This document shows positions 58,101 to 64,000 of a stretch of 64,000 bases of DNA, piece by piece; positions within the stretch are counted from its first letter, which is position 1; every line of letters starts with the position of its first letter. The position numbers were made by a program, and so were the translations under genes. The stretch lies in contig JAULBX010000892.1 in the NCBI GenBank assembly GCA_032358255.1, positions 1-64,000 on the forward strand, read 5' to 3'. The notes beneath the pieces are model-generated. The model did no database searches and was not told the origin of the DNA. It saw only the letters and a program-made list of their open reading frames with translations. The DNA comes from Heterotrichella gracilis (Eukaryota > Sar > Xanthophyceae > Tribonematales > Xanthonemataceae).

Positions 58101-60870
58101 CCAGGCAGAACCTGGAGCATGATTGGCTCCCCTTGGCAGGTTAGGCGGGCCCGGGTTGATTTGCAACATCATTTCTGGAAATGACAGAATGTAATCGATA
58201 AGGCAGTAAGTCGATGACGCCAGAGAGTGTCTTTTTCTATTTAATTTCATCATCCATTTCACTTTCTTTCGCACCTATGCACTGCCTCATAGGCCATGAT
58301 GCGCTCCAGCAGGGCGGCACTGGAGTCCCATGCGATGCGATCCAGGTGGAGCAGCCCCACAGCAAACCACTCTGCCAGCTGGCGCCTGCAGGCCAAGGGG
58401 GAACACGTAACGCTTGTCGTCCCTGTTTTTGCTGGAAAAAAGGTACCATGATTTACTTGACAGGCATCAAATATCCGTCCCAAGTAGTGGAATGGGGCAA
58501 ATGAATCTAAGTATGAACCAGGGGGACTATGGGCATCACCACATTTTGCCATGTGATGCGGTCCAGGTGAAACAGCCCCACAGCAAACCACTCTGCCAGC
58601 TGACGCCTGCAGGCCAAGGGGGAACACGTAACGCTTGTCGTCCCTGTTTTTGCTGGAAAAAAGGTACCATGATTTACTTGACAGGCATCAAATATCCGTC
58701 CCAAGTAGTGGAATGGGGCAAATGAATCTAAGTATGAACCAGGGGGACTATGGGCATCACCACATTTTGCCATGTGATGCGGTCCAGGTGAAACAGCCCC
58801 ACCGCAAACCACTCTGCCAGCTGGCGCCTGGAGCAGCAGCAAAACAAGGGGGGCGAGCGCAGCTTACGGTAATCAAAACGAGTAGTCTGCTTGTAAATAT
58901 ACAAGCGACCTGGGCTGGGGTTTCGGGTGCAAGGTTGCTAAGGTCACAGGGTTTGTGGTCTGATGTGTTCATTGAGCGTGCACACGTACAAGGGTTTACT
59001 GGGTAAGGGACCGGCTTCACCTGATATGTTCACCAAGGGTTTCAGATCCAGGGTTTACCTGATGTGCTCACTGAGCGTGCGCAGGTGCCAGGCTCCTGAG
59101 GGGTTATCCCGAACTGCTTGCAGCACATCCGTCCGCAGGTCCAGAAGGAACTTGATACCTGCCACACCAACCATGCCCATCATCATTGTAATGATCATCG
59201 GATTTTGATTTACGTTTCTGTTCATTATTATCAGCTTGCAGCACATCCGCCCGCAGGTCAAGAAGGAACTTAATACCTGCCCATGTAAATCACGCCATTA
59301 ATTTTCCAATGCTATTACATTCCCTCATCGGTATTGGCTTGGGCACATCAGCCTTGTCCTGGGGAGGGTTTTGAGCCGCATCATCAATGGGCCCTCAATC
59401 CCTCTTTTGATTGTCAGTTACTTAATCAGTGCCTAAGCCACCCGTCATTCCTTGGGCATGCAGCCTGGCTTTTTAGTCATTGTCCCAAAAAAAAAAAAAA
59501 AGCGGGAAACCTATTCAATCCATACACACCTCCTTTCTGTTGGCCCAGCAGCACAAAGGGGCTTGAGTAGAGGGTCTGGGTGGACAGGTGCAGCTGGTTG
59601 GTTTGATCAAACACCAAATCAGATACACTTGGATTATAAACCATTCACCACGCTCACGGAGGCCATATACATTCGACCTTATAGTGCTTACAATCCATCT
59701 TCTAAAGGGGAAGAAATGGCACCATGCGCACCTCCCTTCTGTTGGCCCAGCAGCACAAAGAGGCTTGAGTAGAGAGGCTGGGTGGACAGGTGGAGCTGAT
59801 CGGTGGCGCGGGAGAGGGCCTCAGGGATGGCACTGCGGGAGGACCCTGCGGGGGACCAGACGGGTTTTGTATTGTGATTGAAGCATGCCGACAACAGAGT
59901 CCGCTGTGTTTCATCAGCGCCCGTTGCTTTTTAGCAAAGTGCGTATCAGTTGCACGGTGCCTCCAAAAAATAACAACCACTGTGGATTTGAGAGGCTACG
60001 AGAGGCTCAGCGCTGGTAGCAGCAGTGGCACCCTAGACCCTAAACCCTGTACAGACTCCAGGGGCAACTGCTAGCTGTACACCCTAAACCCTAAACCCTA
60101 GCCCCATTGGAAAGAACCCAGCGACTGTTCGCACACTCAGACACACAAGCAACCACGGCATGTGCCAAGAGGGATGGCAAATAAACAACCATGTAAGCTT
60201 TAACGGGCTGCCAACGACACTTGGGTGGCAAAGCAGGGACTTGCCTTTTGCGCTGTGCCATGCGGCCACCCCTTGCTCCACCTTCTCCTCTGCAGGCGGT
60301 CAGGAGTTCAAATCTCAAACATCAGTGGGTCAGCGGGCATATGCTAAAATACACGCAGTGCATGCATGCATATGCACATGTGCATGCATGTGGAAAACCG
60401 GTTCTGCGTAACAGCGTTCAGCAAACGCACATAAATGATGATACGAGAGTCTTCATTTACTGCGTCTCTTGCCACTCACGTTGCACCCCAAACTGCCTCG
60501 CCAGCACTAGGAATAGACCCCCCTTGTCCTCCTTGGTAAGCACGTGGGTGTATGCCTCCATGAACACGCCCAACAGCCTCTGGGGCAGCACGGGCGAAGC
60601 ATGCTGCGTGCTTTTCAGCTTGAGCGCCTCCTTGAGCAGATCCCGCAGCCGATCCGCCCTCACCGCCTCGTCATCCACCCCTTTTTGCCCCTCGAGCCAA
60701 CTTCGAGTCGTTGGGTGTGTGTGTGGGGATGTGCCACTCAGGATGTGGTCCCAAAACACCAGTAGCTGCTCCCCATAAGACCGATTGGTGTGTCCATCAC
60801 CGGTTGCTAGCCTCCTTACCCCGCTATATCGGGCCAGGAAGGCAGCGGTTGGGCACAAGCGTGCAAACAT
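55165..60870 (-). CDS. MLYCD: Malonyl-CoA decarboxylase
   Basis: Minus-strand exons are 60870-60480, 59845-59732, 59158-59059, 58385-58275, 58030-57867, 57661-57426, 56891-56706, 56244-56048 and 55294-55165, giving 542 residues in phase. The enzyme converts malonyl-CoA to acetyl-CoA and CO2. Exon 1 starts MFARLCPTAAFLARYSGVRR, a plausible mitochondrial presequence. The helical N-terminal domain follows (LLGVFMEAYTHVL, LARQFGVQ). Then come GIKFLLDLRTDVL, LAEWFAVGLLHLDRIAWDS, RIMAYEAVHRIDGWEDLRGR, FAMFHPTMPGEPLVVLHTAL, STQPGLAGVHLGNFLIKRVA, TLSPIPGMG, and the C-terminal catalytic block FHLSNGAYV with NWAADGSAKGWEQSFGMMVN. The His in FHLSNGA corresponds to the family's catalytic His. No peroxisomal SKL-type end is visible. 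Introns hold many exon echoes, including a nearly perfect 221-bp duplication. Confidence 0.94.
55373..55418 (-). repeat. Echo of decarboxylase last exon start
   Basis: ACGCCTGGCGGTAATCAGCC then ACAGCCTCGAGCTCATACCT repeats the last exon start with acceptor (55258-55296), with two substitutions in that stretch by eye. It lies in intron 8. A weaker third copy may be at 55488-55530. Confidence 0.93.
55690..55937 (-). repeat. Two echoes of decarboxylase exon 8 end
   Basis: 55690-55757 and 55868-55937 repeat the exon 8 end and donor (real 56045-56115). CACCTGTAGTTCACCATCAT and GCAGAAGCTCTGCTCCCACC then CCTTGGCA recur. The two copies are more like each other than like the exon and are 178 bp apart. 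Confidence 0.93.
56341..56445 (-). repeat. Echo of decarboxylase exon 8 start
   Basis: It repeats the first half of exon 8 (56155-56250): AATGGGTCAAGAGCAAGGCT and TCTGCGGCTCTCAAAGAGTA, then CAGCCAGGCGCATGAGCAG and GGCTGAAGCACTGCAGTGG. On the minus strand it still reads LQPLLMRLAAHYLLFESRRS then LALDPLF. It keeps CCTCGCAGGCC as acceptor and is open for at least 35 codons. Confidence 0.93.
58391..58832 (-). repeat. 221-bp near-perfect tandem duplication carrying exon 4 start
   Basis: 58391-58611 and 58612-58832 are direct repeats with offset 221. About 190 consecutive bases from the left end match without a visible mismatch, and only a few differ in the exon-derived part at the right. Each unit contains intron 3 sequence plus a copy of the first ~60 bases of exon 4 (real 58325-58390) with its acceptor. 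It is the youngest-looking duplication in the window. Confidence 0.95.
58950..59283 (-). repeat. Echoes on both sides of decarboxylase exon 3
   Basis: 58961-58993 (CTGATGTGTTCATTGAGCGT then GCACACGTACAAGG) resembles the exon 3 end and donor (59060-59092), and a weaker copy is at 59017-59038. 59234-59281 (GCTTGCAGCACATCCGCCCG then CAGGTCAAGAAGGAACTTAA and TACCTGCC) resembles the exon 3 start with acceptor (59115-59163). Confidence 0.88.
59523..59605 (-). repeat. Echo of decarboxylase exon 2 end
   Basis: CACCTCCTTTCTGTTGGCCC then AGCAGCACAAAGGGGCTTGA and GTAGAGGGTCTGGGTGGACA repeats the exon 2 end and donor (59729-59800) with few changes. It lies in intron 2. Confidence 0.94.
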
Positions 60871-61158
60871 GTCATGACAGGCATCCCCCCAGGAAAGGCA
60901 TCCCACACGCAGCCAAAACAGCACCTTACAAGCAAGGGTGGCACTGCCAGGGTGATGAGCAGAACGGACAGGTTCAGTCAAAACAGCCGCTCTCTCCACA
61001 GCAACGATGCTTTGCAGCCTTAGCCCACGGGACAAAAAGACGTGGCAAGGCACTGGGTAGCATGCTTGAAGGGGACTTGGAACCCTAGCAGGGTATTGCA
61101 AAGCCCAGGTTGGTTTGTAAACCCTGTAGGGTCGAAGACAACTCCTTTTTTGCAAGCT

Positions 61159-61401
61159 TCAGTAGCCCCAGGTTGCACTGCGGTGCATGCGTGGGCAAGG
61201 AATCTGAAAGACTGCACTGCAGGTGCCCAGGTGCAGCACCAGGTGGTTGACGCCGGGGAAGTCGTGGGTCCCGGTGACAATGGTGCTAGTGGCTGCGGAA
61301 TGCATGTTTGGGGGCGGTGGCACCTTCACCTTGGCTGTCACGCCCAGGAAAAACATTGCGAGCAGCAGCGCAGCCCGCTTCATGCTGAAAGCTGGCTTCA
61401 T
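61159..61401 (-). CDS. Possible small secreted protein or orphan first exon
   Basis: On the minus strand, Met at 61401 starts MKPAFSMKRAALLLAMFFLG, a typical signal peptide. It continues VTAKVKVPPPP, then an Ala/Thr/His-containing part (SAATSTIVTGTHDFPGVNHL), to a stop at 61159-61161, about 80 residues. Codon third positions are G/C-rich down to LVLHLG, as in real exons here, then become ordinary, which suggests an exon end near 61215. I found no consensus donor and no family. Low confidence. Confidence 0.3.
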   Translation of the reverse strand: MKPAFSMKRAALLLAMFFLGVTAKVKVPPPPNMHSAATSTIVTGTHDFPGVNHLVLHLGTCSAVFQIPCPRMHRSATWGY

Positions 61402-62434
61402 GGTCAACCACTTGCACACCCAAAGTGCACCATGGAATCAACACTGGGACAAGCTTGGCTCAGTTATGTTGGCTGCCGCCCCAGACTAGCATCAACAGCG
61501 CTGCTTCACCATCTAAGAAACACCCCCAAGTGTCTTGTGTGATCATCACCATCCGAGAGGGCCAACCTCTGGCGGATGCACAAACACCGAAAGTAGCGTC
61601 TGCTGCCGCTGTTGGTGCATGGCGTTCAGCCGTGCAAAGGTGTGATATACCCGGTGATATCTATCAATACAGTATCTGGTCGAATCGACCAAGTTTTCAG
61701 AAACCCTTTATAAGGGTTATATCACACCAGGACACCTGGACATGCTGCACCTGGCGACCATGGTATTGCCAAACCCTTCTCGATGGTCCCTTCCAGTTTG
61801 CCAGAATCCCAGTTCTGGCAACTAAATATCAATTTATTTGCTATTAGTAAAAACTAGCATGAGGGCCAATCGCACACAGACTGGATATACTGCATAACAC
61901 AATCCAGCTTAATCCAGAACAAAAAGCTGATAAATTTTGGTGACGATGTTTGCTTCAAGATCAAACTAGCCTGTCAAAAAACCTATCGATAGCACCCCAA
62001 AAAAAACATTGCTCAAGAATATGCAGCAGCAACAAACTGTCACACAATGATAAGCAAGTGGTTGTTTTCAGCACTGGTCACATGTTATCAAGTATCTGTT
62101 GTGGAGTGTGCCGGCAATACGCGTCTCTAACTAGCCACACAAACAACTCCTTGCACAATCCGACACGCCACCGACCTCACACGCTGACACCCAAACCCAG
62201 CACTGATTCTGCCAATTGTTTGCAACCTCACCCCGCGCTTTATGCACCTCAATCTGTCCCCACCCGTGCCTGGAAAACCCTAAACCCTAGAGCAGCATTC
62301 TCCAGCCCATCAGCTGCCACCCTACCCCCCTTGCCAGGTACACCCTAAACCCCAGGGTTTTCATCGCTTTGCAAACCCTCGCATGTCATGAGATGCCTCC
62401 CTCGCCCGTCAAACCCCCGCAGCCTCCACACCCC

Positions 62435-62600
62435 ATACAGTGCACCGCCGCGCACGGCTCCTACACGCTATCCCCGATTTCATGCACGGCGGCCTGCCTG
62501 GAACAGGAAATCCTGGGATTCCGTCAGCCTCCGCTGCCTGCTGTTGAGCTGCAGCCACCAGGTTGCAGCTGGCTTGCACCAAGATTACCAAGGAGCACGC
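62435..62600 (-). repeat. Post-stop echo of GT49 last exon
   Basis: 62453-62575 resembles the last exon (62736-62855) on the same strand: GCTCCTACACGC for GCTCGTACACGC, CGATTTCATGCAC for CGATTTGCTGCAC, GGCCTG then CCTGGAACAGG, and CCGCTGCCTGCTGTTGAGCT then GCAG. It has many substitutions and is the oldest-looking 3'-flank echo. Confidence 0.75.
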
Positions 62601-62681
62601 TGCATGGGAGAGAGCATAGCCTTGGCTTGCAACAAGATAGTCAAGGATCACGGTGGGTGTGTGGGAGGAAACTCAGCCCTG

Positions 62682-64000
62682 TTAGCTACCCCCCTCCCCT
62701 GCCATCCCCTCCACCGGTTCTGAGCTCTCATACACCGCCACGTAGGGCTCGTACACGCGGTCCTCGATTTGCTGCACTATGGCCTGGAACAGGGGGCCTT
62801 CCACCTGCTCCCGCTGCCTGCTCTTGAGCTGCAGCTGCAGGTTGCTGTCTGTAGGGTGCGGGTGGTGCACCACGTAGGCGCTGGGGTGCACCTGCAAGGG
62901 TGTGAACCGGCATTCAGGGTTCAGGGTTTAGGGTGTGGTCGGTGGGGTGCAGGTGGTCACCACGTAGGCGCTGGGGTGCACTAGAGGGAGCAGAAACGGC
63001 TTTAGGGTTTAAGGTGCAGGGTTTGGGGGTTGCAGGTGGTGCACCACATAGGCACTGGGGTGCAACTGCGTTGAGGAGAACCTCTTTTTAGGGCTGAACC
63101 CGAATGCATGTCCAATGCAAACCCTAAACCCTACCGCTTGTGAACCACACCTAAACGCCAGCTGCTGCTGCACCGCAGGCTGAACACAAACCCTAAACCC
63201 TACTGCGTGCCCCACACAAACCCCAAACCCTGATGCATGTCAACCACACCTAAACGCCAGCTGCTGCTGCGCCGCCCGGCTGACCACATGCACCGCTCAA
63301 TACCCCACCCAGCCACACTGCCTTCACTTTTAATCTACACAAGCTTGTAAAGCTGCTGCTGCACCGCCAGGCTGACCACAAACCCTAAACCCTCCTGCGT
63401 GCCCCAAAGCAAACCCTAATCCCTAATGAACGTGAACCACACCTTGAACGTCAGCTTCTGCTGCACCGCAGGCTGAACACAAACCCTAAACCCTACTGCG
63501 TGCCCCACACAAACCCTAGACCCTACCGCATGTCAACCACACCTTGAACATCAGCTGCTGCTGCGCCGCCCGGCTGACCACATGCACCGCTCAATACCCC
63601 ACCCAGCCACACTGCCTTCACTTTTAATCTACACAAGCTTGTAAAGCCGCTGCTGCACCGCCAGGCTGACCACAAACCCTAAACCCTCCTGCGTGCCCCA
63701 AAGCAAACCCTAAACCCTAATGAACGTGAACCACACCTTCAACGCCAGCTGCTGCTGCACCGCCAGGCTGAACACAAACCCTAAACCCTCCTGCGTGCCC
63801 CACACAAACCCTACACCCTAATGAACGTGAACCACACCTTGAACGTCAGCTGCTGCTGCACCGCCAGGCTGAACACATGCACCACCCGATGCACAATCCA
63901 GCCCCGGATGCGCTCGTCGAAGCGGGGCAGCGCGCTGCGCAGGCCCATGAAGAAGGGCTCGTACTGCACAAGGAAAGACATTGTTTAGGGTTTGGGTCTT
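62682..64000 (-). CDS. LARGE-type (GT49) glycosyltransferase, C-terminal part
   Basis: Two minus-strand exons are visible: 63963-63838 and 62891-62682. The 5' part lies outside the window. The first reads YEPFFMGLRSALPRFDERIR, then GWIVHRVVHVFSLAVQQQLT and FK; the second begins VHPSAYVVHHPHPTDSNLQL. This matches the end of the GT49 domain of LARGE/B4GAT1-type enzymes: a YEP(Y/F) block, P-x-(F/Y)-D-x-R, a V-x-H-x-x-x-L helix, then a P-x-A-(Y/F)-x-x-H-x-PH(A/P) block. Such enzymes add xylose or glucuronic acid to glycans in the Golgi; donor and acceptor cannot be told here. The last ~40 residues include a second YEPYVAVYE and end in an acidic Gly-rich tail. The intron between the exons is almost wholly made of exon-edge echoes. 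Confidence 0.65.
62943..63076 (-). repeat. Two echoes of GT49 last exon start
   Basis: 62949-62985 (CAGGTGGTCACCACGTAGGC then GCTGGGGTGCACTAG) and 63031-63070 (CAGGTGGTGCACCACATAGG then CACTGGGGTGCAACTG) repeat the last exon start (62862-62897). GGGTTTAGGGT and TTTAGGGTTTAAGG lie beside them at 62924-62935 and 63001-63014. Confidence 0.92.
63100..63830 (-). repeat. Array of seven GT49 donor-edge echoes with a 293-bp higher-order repeat
   Basis: The real exon end (GCTGCTGCTGCACCGCCAGG on the plus strand, 63849-63868) recurs near 63741, 63649, 63552, 63453, 63355, 63257 and 63158. Most copies carry CACACCT(T)(G/A)AACG(T/C)CAGC as a degenerate donor side. Copies are separated by AAACCCTAAACCCT(A/C)CTGCGTGCCCCA-like spacers (two CCCTAAA units). 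A block containing GCTCAATACCCCACCCAGCC then ACACTGCCTTCACTTTTAAT recurs 293 bp apart (63294 and 63587). Confidence 0.93.

Larger units (their letters stand above)
60871..62681. other. Spacer between decarboxylase start and GT49 stop
   Basis: It should hold the decarboxylase promoter and the GT49 3' flank. A minus-strand frame ending at 61159 could start with Met at 61383-61402 and reads MKRAALLLAMFFLGVTAKVK, a good signal peptide, then MHSAATSTIVTGTHDFPGVN. It ends after about 73-79 residues with exon-like composition. It could be a small secreted protein or the first exon of an unrecognised gene, but I see no clear donor. 62435-62600 is a decayed copy of the GT49 last exon. Confidence 0.45.

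Noticed and set aside
19003-60098. True chromosome end suggested by CCCTAAA repeats
   Set aside because: Heptamers occur in runs of at most three, in both orientations, inside introns throughout the window.
60221-60778. 185-codon plus-strand frame opposite decarboxylase exon 1
   Set aside because: It is the antisense shadow of a well-supported exon.
63100-63880. A CRISPR-like array or subtelomeric repeat
   Set aside because: Units derive from the adjacent exon end, spacers are not unique, and only two heptamers occur per spacer; the region lies inside a gene.

Overview
The window is nuclear DNA of a photosynthetic eukaryote, most likely a chlorophyte green alga. Every convincing gene is split by GT-AG introns, and exons are clearly richer in G+C than introns and spacers. 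Two genes encode thylakoid-lumen precursors with chloroplast plus Tat-type signals. A plant-type BPG2/YqeH GTPase and an EDR1/CTR1-type Raf-like kinase are present, and plant-type telomere heptamers (TTTAGGG) are scattered through introns. I could not name the species. All gene models were built by eye: exon boundaries were accepted when splice sites, reading phase and family similarity agreed.

Layout. 1-200: tail of a LINE-type reverse transcriptase. 1977-4233 (+): secreted Asn-rich repeat protein made from a triplicated exon. 6337-9025 (+): YtqB-like SAM methyltransferase. 10047-12609 (-): NPF-motif four-helix membrane protein. 13118-13957 (+): LTO1. 14856-16169 (+): PCNA. 17984-20203 (-): TSPO/TspO. 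21172-23549 (-): Tat-type thylakoid lumen protein. 25211-27699 (-): PsbP-domain lumen protein. 28831-32041 (+): TRAPPC12. 33369-38066 (+): ATP-dependent PEP carboxykinase. 39740-45024 (-): BPG2-like circularly permuted GTPase. 45705-53222 (+): EDR1-type Raf-like kinase. 55165-60870 (-): malonyl-CoA decarboxylase. 62682-end (-): C-terminal part of a LARGE-type (GT49) glycosyltransferase. The genes are unrelated housekeeping, plastid and signalling functions with no operon logic. Several pairs are divergent (PsbP/TRAPPC12, BPG2/EDR1) and may share a promoter region.

The striking feature is structural. In all but two of the conventional genes, introns and 3' flanks hold degenerate copies of the adjacent exon edge, usually with the splice junction. 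I call them exon echoes and count roughly 70-80 by eye. They are copies of the start of the next exon, the end of the previous exon or, after the stop codon, the end of the last exon. Many sit beside TTTAGGG/CCCTAAA heptamers. A near-perfect 221-bp tandem duplication in the malonyl-CoA decarboxylase gene, a 44-bp tandem triplication in the kinase gene and a 293-bp higher-order repeat in the GT49 gene look like recent stages of the same process. The in-frame triplicated exon of the Asn-rich gene looks like a productive outcome. LTO1 and PCNA lack echoes. This pervasive local duplication of exon edges is the best candidate here for an undescribed phenomenon.
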